From Anomaloglossus baeobatrachus (Eukaryota > Chordata > Amphibia > Anura > Aromobatidae), in NCBI RefSeq assembly GCF_048569485.1, contig NC_134356.1, forward strand, positions 94,431,604 through 94,495,603: a stretch of 64,000 nt of DNA, given 5' to 3'. Made by a program: the position numbers and the translations under genes. The notes beneath the pieces were generated by a model. The model was given only the letters and a program-made list of their open reading frames with translations, was not told the DNA's origin and made no database searches. Positions 1-10,524 of this stretch are shown here, piece by piece. Numbering within the stretch: position 1 is the stretch's first letter; every line of letters starts with the position of its first letter.

Positions 1-250
1 ACAACATTAATGGCACCCAGCACATCCCATTTAATTGTCATACATGGAATATGCGTCCGTAGTAGCATTGAATTATACTAAACACAGATGTCCATATGCA
101 CACTCTGTTCCGCCGCTGATTTCTCCAGCCGCTGGCAACAAGATGCACTGAAACGCACCGCCATCAACAATGATGGCAATGCTGCTTATCGTGCGTTCCA
201 CTGACCGGGGTCGGAAGTCATGAGACACGGTTGGAATCAGGTGACACATG
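1..250. other. Unclassified flank of LTR element
   Basis: No ORF or recognisable repeat terminus is visible. The stretch ends in the hexamer CACATG, next to the first LTR. It probably belongs to the same older sequence that resumes after 3646, but I could not prove continuity. Confidence 0.3.
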
Positions 251-1320
251 TGTAGCCTGAACCCATCAGGGCACTACTAGGTACTGCATCCTGACAAAGA
301 TGCAGGGTCTACCCCCAGGGACCTGGAAGACCAGTGCCGGTACCACCAAAACACATAACATCCCCAGTTCCACTCCCAATTAGGGGTGACTGACTAGTTC
401 GGGACCCAATGGATGGCCATCAAGAGGTGGAGCCAGTCCAGTCCACTAACCGACAACCCGGTGGAAGGGGACAGAGACAGAACGACAGGAATCCAGCAGT
501 GACAGTTGAAGGGGACAGATGTGTCTCCAGACGGTGTCGTGTAGCAGTGACCTAGGTGGCGTAGAAGAGTGGTTGCCAGGGAGGGTACAGCCAGGTACCC
601 TGGAACCAGAGCACCGACAGGGCACAGGACCCTAGGTCAGGAGACAGCTTCAGGCAACCTGATAAACACCTGCACAGTGAGGAGACCGTCACAAACCTCA
701 CTGACCCAAAGAATCCAGGGGCACCAGCAGTAAAGATTGAGCCAGGGACCGGAACAGAACACCGACCCTACAGGGTTTGCATTGCCGCCGTACGGATGAG
801 CGAATGCCGATAGACAGTAAGGGACCCACAAACGCTCCAAGCTACGGGGTCCCATCAACCAGTGAGAGGTGCCAGGGAAAAAGACTACCAGATCACTACA
901 CCGGCACTGGGACAAAAGGGACCAGGAGTCTGAACCAGCCGTCCTCAGAGCCACAGCTCAACACCACTGTGAGTAAAACAGAAGTTGCACTGCATCCCCA
1001 ACGTGTGGTCTCCCTTCTTTCTGCACTGGATCCCACCATTCACTCCCTGGGGCCCAGCCCTGCTTGCGGAGGGCGCACCATCCAGGCTGCCATCACCATC
1101 AGCTACAGTGGTAACCGAGTGTGCAGCAGCGGTTCCATCACCATAACCTCCACCCACAAGTGGTGTCATGATATAAACTCTTTCATCTCCTCTGTATATA
1201 TCCTCTTTTAAAAAGTGTGCCCAGGGTCATGGAACCGGGCATCAGCCATTACACAATCGTGACACAGCATCCCCGTACATATACGGCCCGGGACCGAGTA
1301 CCCCATAGCCCTGGGCGACA
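251..1320 (+). repeat. 5' LTR of short-bodied LTR fossil
   Basis: Starts TGTAGCC and ends GGGCGACA. It matches 2570-3646 along its whole length. A TATA-like block lies near 1170-1215. The internal region begins with a possible primer-binding stretch around 1330-1350 that I could not assign to a tRNA. Confidence 0.75.
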
Positions 1321-1594
1321 TAGCTTTTTCCTGGCGTCACTAACAGGATATGGACTGGACCCGTTAACACGGGTGACGTGCGCCTTTTGGACTGTTTTTG
1401 TGTGCAAACTGCCGCCATTTTGTTATCTGTGAAAATAATAACTGTGCCATCACTGTGGTGAAAGTGCGCGAAAGGGGATTCCACCCACAACATCTGCAAG
1501 TGCAAGCGGAAGAAGGCATTCCCCTGACCCGGAAGCTCTCGAAGTGCTCCAGTCCCCGTGAGAGTGGTGAGAAAAACCAAGGGGGACTGGAAAA

Positions 1595-2110
1595 ATGGAG
1601 GCGCAAGGCAATGAGGACGAGCAGCAGGTTGTTCCGGTCCCCGCCACCATGGAACCAGAGGAGTCGAGCTCAGCTTCCAGTACCCCAGAGGCAGCGTGTG
1701 TCCTGCATACAGGGGAAAATGGCTTCCGTGCTTTGCTCACGAAGCACTCGGTGCCTGAAATCCTAGTACCAGAGCGGGTGGAGGAGCCCATCCTGTATCA
1801 GGAGCCTGCTTCTAATCCAAATGACGTCCTGCTACCGACTTGGCGCCGATGCGACAAGCCAGGACACTCTGCTTGTGTGTGTCCAGTGGATGCCCAAACC
1901 CCAGTGCTGAGACTGGTTCCGAGGTACAGCCTTACGTGCCGGCAGAGATTGCTGCAGAAACACCAGCCCCCGCACCTGCAACAGCACCAGTTCCCCAGCT
2001 GCCATCAGGAGGCAGTGGAGGTGTGCGAGACCAGTGCACCCAGACCTGGAGTGCTGATCCAAGGAGGCCAGATGATCCAGGTGGCTCCACACCTGCACTG
2101 TGGTAGCTGA
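1595..2110 (+). pseudogene. gag-like remnant in LTR fossil
   Basis: This open stretch lies between the two LTRs on the sense strand. It has an acidic, proline-rich N-terminal part and then a zinc-knuckle-like segment around residues 83-96 (RCDKPGHSACVC), typical of the nucleocapsid part of gag. A proline- and glutamine-rich tail follows. No protease, reverse transcriptase or integrase is seen before the downstream LTR. It is a fossil; the family assignment rests only on the knuckle and its position. Confidence 0.5.
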
Positions 2111-2569
2111 ACCAGGCTACCCAGTTGTGTTGTTTCGTTTAAAAATGTTTGCATAATACTGTACAGTTTTGATATAAAAATGGACTACTGGACATTGGAC
2201 TGGTAATGACCCAAACTCTCACAGTGTAAATAGTTGCACCGGTCGTGCCAATACCAGAGTACAACCTGCCACAAGGACCCTCATCAATGCCATCGTCAGG
2301 AGAGGAAAAGGTCGAAGGAAGGGTCTGCGGTAGAGGCGGCCGAGACCCAGTCACCATGGAAACCGGTGACCTTCCTCCTAGGGGTTTTGGGGACCAGGAC
2401 CTTTGGGTGGTGGTTGATGGGGAAGGTAACCCAGTTTTCAACGGTTAAAGCAATGCCTCCCATGCGTGGGAAGAATAGTACTAATTTCAATGTTTTAACA
2501 AAGTAAAAAATGTTAACCTGTATTACTCTTTTGCAGCCCGAGGACGTGCTGTGTTTAACCAAGGGGGAA

Positions 2570-3646
2570 TGTAGCACCCTTGAACCCATCAGGGCCTTAC
2601 TAGGTACTGCATTCTGACAAAGATGCAGGGCCTACCCCCAGGGACCTGGAAGACCAGTGCCGATACCACCAAAACACACAACATCCCCAGTTCCACTCCC
2701 AATTAGGGGTGACTGACTAGTCCTGGACCCAATGGATGGCCACCCAGAGGTGGAGCCAGTCCAGTCAACTAGCTGACAACCCGGTGGGAGGGTACAGAGA
2801 CAGAACGACATGAGTCCGGTAGTGACAGTTGAAGGGGACGGACGTGTCTCCAGATGGGGTCGAGTAGCAGTGACCAAGGTAGTGTAGGAGAGTGATTGCC
2901 AGGGAGGGTACAGCCAGGTACACCCGGAACCAGAGCACCGACGAGGCACAGGGCCCAAGGTCAGGAGACAGCTTCAGGCAACCTGACAAACACTTGCACA
3001 GTGAGGGAACTTTCACGGACCTCACTGACCCAAAGAATCCAGGGGCACCAACAGTAAAGATTGAGCCAGGGTCCAAAACAGAACACCGACCCTACAGGAT
3101 TCGCACTGCCCACCGTATGGACGAGAGACTGCCGATAGACAGTAAGGGACCCACAAACGCTCCAAGCTAAAGTGTCCCATAAACCAGTGAGAGGTTTCCG
3201 GGGAAAGAGATTACCTGATCACTACACTGGCACTAGGACAAAAGGGACCAGGGGTCTGAACCAGCTGTCTTCAGAGCCACAGCTCAACACCACTGTGAGG
3301 AAAACAGAAGTTGCACTGCATCCCCAATGTGTGGTCTCCCTTCTTTCTGTGCTGGATCCCACCATTCACTCCCTGGGGCCTGGCCCTGCTTGTGGAGGGC
3401 CTACCATCCAGGCTGACATCACCATCAGCCCCAGTGGTAACCGACTGTGCAGCGGCGGTTCCATCACCATAACCGCAACCCACAAGTGACATCACTATAT
3501 AAACTCTTTCAACTCCACTGTATATATCCCCTTTTAAAAAGCGTCCCCAGGGTAACGGAACTGGGCATCGGCCATTACACAACCGTGACACTGTATCCCT
3601 GTACATATATGGCCCGGGACCGAATACCCCATAGCCCTTGGTGACA
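2570..3646 (+). repeat. 3' LTR of short-bodied LTR fossil
   Basis: Direct repeat of 251-1320. It is preceded by the purine run at 2561-2569 and ends CTTGGTGACA. A TATA-like block lies near 3495-3540. Confidence 0.75.
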
Positions 3647-3983
3647 CACATTCGCGGCAATATGCGGTCTCTTTCGGTGCAGCCACATGTGTGCTTATCC
3701 CTCCATACCATATAAAAGTATCCACACACACACGCCTCCCTTTCTACCAGCGTCCCCTGAGGAAGTCACCTGATGAAACACGCGTTGGGGTTTGGGGCAT
3801 AAAGGATCTGGTAATCAACATAACAGGTAGAATAATGGATTTATTCCAATGACTTCATAATTGATTACCATTTTAGGTTTGGCATACTTTATGAATAGGT
3901 TCATAAATACTGAAAAGCACCTACAACCTTCACTTTATTTAGAAATGGGTTGCTCTTTATATTGCACTTTCAGAATTTATATA
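3647..3983 (+). mobile_element. PLE-like 3' region, split by hAT insertion
   Basis: This stretch carries the block CCTGAGGAAGTCACCTGATG followed by GAAACACGCGTTGGGG at 3756-3791. The block closely resembles those in the PLE terminal repeats elsewhere in the window (30640-30685, 41818-41860). The sequence resumes after the hAT-like insertion at 7228 and runs to roughly 7500 as AT-rich DNA. No coding part is left. PLE assignment is by resemblance only. Confidence 0.4.
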
Positions 3984-4343
3984 GTCATTTTTAGAGTTGA
4001 GCGCGGTTCGTGGTTCTCCAGTTCGCGGTTCGAGTGATTTTGGGGGGGTGTTCTAGATAGAACTAGAACTCGAGCTTTTTGCTAAAAGTTCGGCAGCTTG
4101 AGTTACGTTCGAGAACGGTTCGATCACTATAAATGTGGCTTTTCACAGTAAGGCAATGTGCACATGTTGCTATCTGCATGTGTCCTGCGTCCTCAGCACA
4201 ATCCCTCTCTCTTTCCTACTCACCGATCACGGGCGTCTCGCCCCCCGACTGTCACAAATCTGCGGCGTCTTTTCCTCTTTAGAAAATGGCTGCCGCTTCA
4301 TTAGTCAATTAGTTATTCCGTGCTTTCCCCGCCCACCAGCGCT

Positions 4344-4425
4344 TATGATTGGTTGCAGTCAGACACGTCCCCAAGCTGAGTGACAGCTGTCTCACTGCAA
4401 CCAATAACAGCCGCCGGTGGGCGGG
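4344..4425. repeat. Hairpin inside hAT-like element
   Basis: ATTGGTTGCAGT near 4350 is the reverse complement of ACTGCAACCAAT near 4396. Flanking CGCCCACCAGCG and CGCCGGTGGGCG extend the pairing with a few mismatches. Confidence 0.6.
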
Positions 4426-5007
4426 TCTATATCATGCATTAAAATAAATAAATGAATAAATAAATAAATTAAAAAAAAAATGCGGTTTCCCCCATATTTG
4501 ATACCAGCCAGGATAAAGCCGCACGGCTGAAGGCTGGTATTGTCAGGATGGAGAGCGCCACGGTATGGGGAGCCCACCACCCTAACAATATCACCCAGCA
4601 GCCGCCCAGAATTGCTGCATCCATTAGGTGCGACAGTCCTGCGTGTCTCTACCCGGCTCATCCCGAATTGCCCTGGTGTGGTGGCAATTGGGGTAATAAT
4701 GAGTTTAATCATGGCAGGCGTCTCCCCGAGATACCTTCCATGATTAAACTGTAAGTGAAAGTAAATAAACACACACCACGAAATATCCTTTATTTGGAAT
4801 AAAAGACAAAAAAACAACCCTGGTTCACCCCTTTATTAATCCCAAAAATACCTGAAGGTCCAAAGTAATCCACACGACAAGGTCAGCTCTGGTCTCTCGG
4901 GATGTAGTGGCTCCGTAGCAATGAAGTGACTCATGCAGTTAGCAGAGACTTCAGTCAGCACAGCAGGATTCAAGAGTAGAAAATCTGCCTACCTCTTTTA
5001 TAAGAAG

Positions 5008-5070
5008 CAATAGACTAGTGGATAAAGCGCCCACCTAAGAAGCATAACGTCAGGAGTTCTAGTCCTGGTA
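5008..5070 (+). repeat. tRNA-like (SINE head or tRNA pseudogene)
   Basis: CTAGTGGATAAAGCG resembles an internal A box. GTTCTAGTCC at 5056-5065 fits a B box (GTTCRANYCC). The two boxes are spaced as in a tRNA, and a run of T follows. The wording is closest to tRNA-Arg-type genes, but acceptor-stem pairing is not convincing, so this is tRNA-derived rather than a functional tRNA. Confidence 0.45.
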
Positions 5071-5156
5071 ATTTTTTTTTTTTTTTTAATTTTAAATTAT
5101 ATTTATAAATATAATTTAATTATGCACTGAGGGGAGGAGCTGGACATCAGCTGTGA

Positions 5157-5772
5157 GCTCTCTATCTCTCTCCTTTCTCTCTCTCTCCTTTCTCTCTCTC
5201 TCCTTTCCCTCTCTCCTATCTCTCTCCTTTCTCTCTCTCCTTTCTCTCTCTCCTTTCTTTCTCTCCTTTCTCTCACTCCTTTCTTTCTCTTCTTTCTCTT
5301 CTTTCTCCTCTTTCTCTTCTCTCTCTTCTTTCTCTCTTTCTCTTTCTCTCTCTCTTCCTTCTCTCTCTACTTTCTTTCTCTCTCTCCATTCTCTCCTTTC
5401 TTTCTCTCTCTCCTTTCTCTCTCTCCTTTCTCTCTCTCCTTTCTCTCTCTCCTATCTCTCTCTCCTTTCTTTCTCTCCTTTCTCTCTCTCCTTCTCTCTC
5501 TCCTTTCTTTCTCTCCTTTCTCTCTCTCCTTCTCTCTCTCCTTTCTTTTTCTCCTTTCTCTCTCTCTCTTTCTCTCTCTCCTTTCTTTCTCTCCTTTCCC
5601 TCTCTCCTTTCTTTCTCGTCTTTCTCTACTTTCTCTTCTTTCTCCTCTTTTTCTTCTCTCTCTTCTTTCTCTCTCTCTTTCTTCTCTCTTTCTCTTCTTT
5701 CTCCTCTTTTACTTCTTTCTCTCTCTTCTTTCTCTTTCTCTCTCTATCTTCTTTCTCTCTCTCTCTTTCTCA
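5157..5772. repeat. CT-rich minisatellite/microsatellite
   Basis: More than 600 bases are almost wholly C and T on the plus strand, built of short variants of TCTCTCTCC and TTTCTTTCTC. The long serine/leucine/phenylalanine open frame across it is a composition artefact. It lies inside the hAT-like element. Confidence 0.9.
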
Positions 5773-7546
5773 GACCTGGCGATGATCAGCTGATGCGGTC
5801 AACTGACGGAATCAGCTGACACTATAAGTGGAGCGGTGAGGCCGGCTTTTTACCGCCCGGCCGGCTAAACTGTCAGCTGATGCTGTTGGACAAGAGTCTG
5901 CACTGAAGTGTGTAGGGTTTTTTTGTTGTTTTTTTTTGCACTGATGCATCAGCTGATTGTATAAAAGCCGTTTATACAATCAGCTGCTGTGTCATGTGAT
6001 TCAGGCCCTTGAACCTGACACATCATCTGATCGCTTTGCCTTCCAGCAAACCAATCAGATGATATTGGATCCGGATTGGACGGCGCGGGACCCTTGACCC
6101 AGGATTACTGAGGAGGGGGGTTCTTTCTTTCAATAAAGATGGAGTCACTAATTGTGTTGCTTTATTTATAATAAAAATATTTTTCTGTGTGTTGTGGTTC
6201 TTTTTATCGGTACTAGAAATTCATGGTGGCCATGTCTAATATTGGCGTGCCACCATGAATTTCGGGCTTAGGGCCAGTTGATAACATACAGCTAGCCCTA
6301 ACCCCATTATTACCCAGCAAGCTACTGTCACCAAGGCTGTTGGAGAGAGTTGGATACAGCGCCAGATGATGGCGCTTCTTTAAATGCGCCATTTTCTGGG
6401 GCGGCTGCGGATTGCGATTCGCAGCAGAGTCGCCCAAAAACCTCGGGCTAACCTGTGCTGCGGATTCCAATCCCCAGCTGCCTAGTTATACCTGGCTGGA
6501 CACAAAAATATGGCGAAGCCCACGTCATTTGTTTTTTAATTATTTCTGTCTTCTTTCTCCTTCAACACATGCAGCTCTGCTACATCAGCAGCGCTGCATA
6601 GGAAGAAGGCGGTGCTATTCCCCGTGCAGTGTTCTCACTCCGTGAGTGAGAAGGAGCTGCTGCTTGTGAGCGGTGACGTCACCACTGACAGGCGCGTTGC
6701 TATAGCAAATGGTGATCTCCATTATTGACCAGATGTGGCAGCCGGTTTACAACGGAACGGGGAAGCAGACCGGGAACCCGACCGCGTGCCAGAGCATGTC
6801 CCCAGTACACGGCGATACACAAACGATCACCGCGTACTGGAGAGATTTACTCGCAGGTCCTACATGACGCGTCATAGTCATGTGACCAGTCTGTAGCCAA
6901 TGAGATAACAGACTGGTCACATGGCTATTTTGATGTCACGATAGGTCCTGTCATCACTGCTGGCAGTGCTGGTTACCAGGTGGACGCAGCGATCATCGGA
7001 TGGAATAGCGACAGGAGACAGAGTGCAGGACGGATCGCGGGCACCGGTAAGTGTTATGGCAATGTTTATTAACTGTATGTGTACATTTATAATGTGTTTT
7101 TATGTGTTTGTGATTGCCTCCCATTGTTTCCTATGGGGTTCGAGCGGTTCGCCGAACCGAACCCGAACGAGACCTCCGTTCGGTGAACCAAGCTCGAGCC
7201 GAACCGTGACCGGTTTGCTCATCTCTAGTCATTTTACCTAGTATACTGCTGGAGATTGTTTGTAGGCACGATACACTTTATGACTATTATCACTTTATTG
7301 CACGCCTCTTTTTGAATATATCAATAATACTTGGATAAATTATTGTTTCTTTGCATCAACATGTACACGTTTTTTTCCTTGTGCTTAAGAAAATTGTTTG
7401 GCTGTTTTTTATATTATATACGCACATTTCTGATTTTAACACAAATTTCGATAAAATATAATATTTTAGTCAAATAAATCATTTCTTTGTCACTTTTTCC
7501 TCTTTCATAGTAGATACATGCCAACACCTTTAGAGGGTATTTTTTA

Positions 7547-7549
7547 TTT

Positions 7550-7582
<33 letters not shown>

Positions 7583-7583
7583 T
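7547..7583. repeat. (AAT)n microsatellite
   Basis: About eleven AAT/ATA units in a row within an AT-rich stretch. Confidence 0.9.
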
Positions 7584-7629
7584 TTAGTTATATATACAAC
7601 ATATTCTACAGCATTATTTCAATTGAGAC

Positions 7630-8035
7630 TGTGAGGAAGACTCTAGAAGGTACTGATCTCAGAGAGAATGAGGACGCTATTCAAAGAGTTCACACAAACC
7701 ATAAAAGAAATAGCAGATGTTAAACAGGTCTATAAAACGGATCAAAGATTGTATTCAAATCACTATCCACTCGGAGAGTGTAATAGAAATATTAATTTGC
7801 AAACAAAAATAAATGTTCTTTCAAAAACTCCACATAGACGACCTTGAAAATAGATTAAGGAAAAACAACCTGATAATACAAGGATTCCCAGAGACTAGAC
7901 CTGACAAAGAAATGCTAAATATACTGAGACAAATATTTAATGAACCACTAGGCATTAAATATAATTATGACATAGACCTGGAGAGATTAATTTTCTCCCG
8001 GTATTTTGAAATGGTTAAGGTATATGGACAATTTT
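7630..8035 (+). pseudogene. L1/Tx1-type LINE ORF1 fragment
   Basis: The open frame at 7813-8058 includes DLENRLRKNNLIIQGFPE. This is the signature motif of the L1-type ORF1 RNA-binding protein (DLENRSRRNN-x-RIxGxPE). It sits just after a helical stretch (read from about 7640), where the family has its coiled coil. Similarity fades near 8030. Only the middle of ORF1 survives; no RT domain follows. ORF1 trimers coat LINE RNA in the ribonucleoprotein. This copy is a short dead fragment. Confidence 0.65.
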
Positions 8036-8169
8036 TTTTGCTTTGGAAATGTAAGTAAACTTTGCTTAAATTTGTTGATTACCGTACGTAAATTTTCAAA
8101 TGAATACAGCAGCCATCAGGGTAATTACTTGGATATACATCTTGTGAAACCTACTGATAAGTTGGAATG

Positions 8170-8588
8170 AATGTTGTTTAGAAAGCCAACTGTCACGATT
8201 CGTACTAGAGGAGAGTCCGGCGTGAGCCAAACACAGAACAACGGATATCACCACAACAAACAAAGTGTGCACCGTGGACACTTTAACAATGGTGGGCCCT
8301 AGCGCTAGTGAGAGGAAAGATGGACACCTCTTCCACTTACCTGCAGCTGTACCCTGCACTCCTAGCCAGACCCTATACAGGTTCCTCACCTTTCGCCATG
8401 CAGGAACCTGAAGCCCTGAACAGACCCTACAGTAGGCCCTGGCTAGGGAGTGAGAAGGTGAAGGACACTAGTCCCACCACTGCACTAAAACAACACACCA
8501 GGAAAGGAAAATAGACAAGGGGGAACACAACAGACAGCTGCAGTCAGCACCAAAACTGCAGCCACCACAGCAACTTCAGCAGAGGGTC
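8170..8588. repeat. Unclassified GC-richer repeat
   Basis: The block begins TGTCACGATTCG and differs sharply in base composition from the AT-rich DNA on either side. It has no ORF of note. It may be an LTR or MITE fragment; I see no matching partner in the window. Confidence 0.25.
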
Positions 8589-8589
8589 A

Positions 8590-8756
8590 TTATGTCATTA
8601 TGAATTAAAAAGAAAAAACACAGTAGTTTGACAATAAATTTCACCCAACCATTAACCATGAGTGGAAAAAAGTTTTTGTGTTATCATTCATATTCTCTAA
8701 AAAAGGCCAAGAAAGCAAAAAATCTGCCTGGGTATGTAAACTTTTGAGCACAACTG
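8590..8756. mobile_element. Tc1/mariner element end
   Basis: The segment ends GGGTATGTAAAC then TTTTGAGCACAACTG and is followed by TA. This matches the terminal inverted repeat of a widespread Tc1-like family. Only one end is present; the partner end and transposase are missing. Confidence 0.55.
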
Positions 8757-8889
8757 TATATAGCAGAGTCCCACCAGGTAAAGTTAGACTCAGACCCAGA
8801 ACCTGTCACTAATCTCTTATAGCAGAGAGACGACCATGGCACTAACAGATAAAAATAATATTCTACATTGTATTAGCGCCATGTCTTTC

Positions 8890-9465
8890 TCGCAGTAAGT
8901 TCATAAAAATGAGGAGATTTTCATCCACTAAAGTCCAATATGATAATGAAATGGAAAATATGGGTAAATAATTTATTTTGAATTATTCACAAAAACTAAT
9001 CAACTAAGAGGCTGCGGCAAGAATGCAGATTTTATGGTAGTGTGACTGTTTATCATACTACTAATAGGAAATCTAAACAGGACAAATATGTCTTTTCTAC
9101 AAAATATGATAAACATTCTATGCTTATGAAAAGGACTGCATACAAATATTAGAGAATCCTTAAACAGGACCCGTAATTTGGTGTCCTGCTTGGGACTGAC
9201 CCAACATTTACAGTAAATATCGTAAACGAAGGTCTATGATATACAAAGGTATTGAAGCATGCACAAGTCCTTGGTGCATTAACACCTATCTTCTGGCCTC
9301 CTGGTGAACCTGAAAAGGAGGTGAAATGCGTCAAGGCTGTTATGATAATTAGCTCCTTAAGAGAAGTACCCATTGTGTCATCAATTTCTGGTTGTCTATG
9401 CATTGACACTTGGATGTACTTCAGGGGTCCTTTGTTGGCATCTCTTGCCATATGTTTAATGTAAC
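8890..9465 (+). pseudogene. Old PLE fragment
   Basis: Around 9150-9240 one frame reads ILKQDP then PTFT, resembling the linker just after the PLE reverse transcriptase (the window's better copy has ILKTDPTL at residues 842-849). Frames are broken. At 9303-9340 a block CTGGTGAACCTGAAAAGGAG plus GTGAAATGCG resembles the terminal-repeat motif of the other PLEs. The sequence is cut at 9466 by a later PLE insertion and appears to resume at 10202. Confidence 0.35.
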
Positions 9466-9561
9466 CTATGTGGAGCAATAAGACAAAAGGAGAAGGGCAG
9501 TCCGTGCACAATCTGATGGCTTAGACGTATAAGTACGAAATGACCAGATCCACTTATACTG

Positions 9562-9750
9562 CAAGGATTTTGTATGTTCTCCCCGTGTTTGCGTGGGTTT
9601 CCTCCAGGTACTCCGGCTTCCTCCCACACTCCAAAGACATACAGATTGGGGCACACAATCTAGGTTCCCTATGGGGACAGTGTTGCCAATGTATATAAAG
9701 CGAAGTGGAATTAATAGCGCTATATAAATGAATAAATATTATTATTATCA
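9562..9750 (+). mobile_element. V-SINE-like/L2-tailed SINE
   Basis: It contains TGTTCTCCCCGTGTTTGCGT, GGTTTCCTCC and CTTCCTCCCACACTCC. It ends GCGCTATATAAATG followed by ATT repeats, the conserved tail of vertebrate V-SINE/L2-type retroposons. The 8-bp duplication TTATACTG flanks it at 9554-9561 and 9751-9758. The tRNA-derived head appears to be missing, so the copy is 5' truncated. Confidence 0.75.
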
Positions 9751-9804
9751 TTATACTGATCTTGTCTTTATTAAAAATTAAATTTTTTTAAATAAAATGT
9801 TAAA

Positions 9805-9852
9805 AACATCATCGCTTGCTGTACTTTGCATTTCGGCACTATCTGCCTTCAT
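9805..9852 (-). ncRNA. Hammerhead-like core in PLE terminal repeat
   Basis: On the minus strand the sequence reads CTGATGA, then a GGC/GCC stem, then GAAA, then UGC/GCA. The two conserved core strings of a hammerhead and stem II are intact. The expected UH before the cleavage site is not found and stem I does not pair, so it is probably decayed. It lies in the loop between the arms of compound insertion 3. Confidence 0.35.
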
Positions 9853-10201
9853 CAGGTACATAATATGTTACATTTTAAATTTTTAATAAAGACAAGATCA
9901 GTATAAGTGGATCTGGTCATTTCGTACTTATATATTTAAGCCACCGAATTGTGCGCGGACCGCCCTTCTCCTTTTGTCTTTGTTTTCTGCTCGGAGCCAT
10001 GGGAAGGACTCTGATTCAGTGGGCCAACCAGCCACTGGTGGATAGACGGGTTCCCCAGATTACATGCATGATCTATTTTACCCCAAGGTTACTGCATTGC
10101 CGTTCAAGCACTCCTAGTGATCACAAAATACTGCACCCAGAAAAGCGCCGCCTGTCTCTTCCCTTCTAGGAATTTTTTCTCACTTTGCTATGTGGAGCAA
10201 T

Positions 10202-10480
10202 GAACTCAGTGATTATTATATTACAAATTATGGATCTTATTGTTACTAGCGGCAGATTACTTATGGCCCAGTTAGTTTTAATTACCAATACTAGATGCTG
10301 ATCTATCTATCATGGTTATTGGCATTACACAACTGTGCCGTGCTCTAGAAACAAGGTGGTTATATTGGATCATAAGCACGTTTAGTTGTTTATTTTCTAT
10401 CACTGTTTGTTATTGGTACTGGTCATTTATTTGATATTAAGGAATGATCTAGGGATATAGGAAAGAAAGTCTATGTTGAG
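10202..10480. other. AT-rich remainder, no clear feature
   Basis: This is probably the continuation of the older PLE scrap that ends at 9465. No ORF or terminal motif is recognised. Confidence 0.25.
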
Positions 10481-10524
10481 CGGTTGCGCCATCTTGCGCT
10501 CATTTCTAGGGTGCCAACCTCCAC

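Larger units (their letters stand above)
251..3646 (+). mobile_element. LTR retrotransposon fossil, short internal region
   Basis: Two direct repeats of about 1.07 kb flank an internal region of about 1.25 kb. Both begin TGTAGC and end GACA. A purine run (AAGGGGGAA) sits directly before the downstream copy, as expected of a polypurine tract, which fixes the plus orientation. Both repeats carry a TATA-like stretch near their 3' third. The hexamers CACATG (245-250) and CACATT (3647-3652) flank the element and may be a decayed target duplication. The internal region is far too short for a pol gene, so this is a non-autonomous or internally deleted element of a Ty3-like or related family. It is broken. 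The two LTRs differ at several percent of sites by eye, pointing to an old insertion. Confidence 0.75.
3992..7227. mobile_element. hAT-like non-autonomous element, 3.2 kb
   Basis: The left end reads TAGAGTTGAGC and the right end reads GCTCATCTCTA, which are imperfect inverted repeats. Both ends continue into GGTTCG/CGAACC-rich subterminal motifs. The perfect 8-bp duplication GTCATTTT flanks it at 3984-3991 and 7228-7235. The YARNG-type terminus plus an 8-bp duplication are the hallmarks of the hAT superfamily. No transposase is visible. The interior holds an A-rich tract (4437-4480), a tRNA-like sequence, a 0.6 kb CT tract and GC-rich stretches, so it is a large non-autonomous element that has gathered foreign sequence. 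Confidence 0.8.
9466..10201. mobile_element. Compound PLE insertion 3 (inverted pair, 14-bp TSD)
   Basis: The perfect 14-bp duplication CTATGTGGAGCAAT bounds it at 9466-9479 and 10188-10201. Inside are two inverted arms. The minus-sense left copy runs from about 9855 to 9480. The plus-sense right copy runs from about 9856 to 10187. Shared segments include AAGACAAGATCAGTATAAGT and CCCTTCTCCTTTTGTCTT. Both 3' ends point outward. The right copy extends about 200 bases further at its 3' end. No coding region is left; only the terminal part of the element was copied. A SINE (9562-9750) interrupts the left arm. Confidence 0.65.

Noticed and set aside
3756-3791. Full hammerhead at the first PLE-like block
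   Set aside because: CTGATGA is followed directly by AACACGC with no stem II; only resemblance to the PLE block remains.
5008-5070. Functional tRNA gene
   Set aside because: A and B boxes are recognisable but acceptor and anticodon stems do not pair well.
5153-5785. 210-codon Ser/Leu/Phe-rich open frame
   Set aside because: Product of a CT-only repeat tract; no start context, domain or conservation expected.
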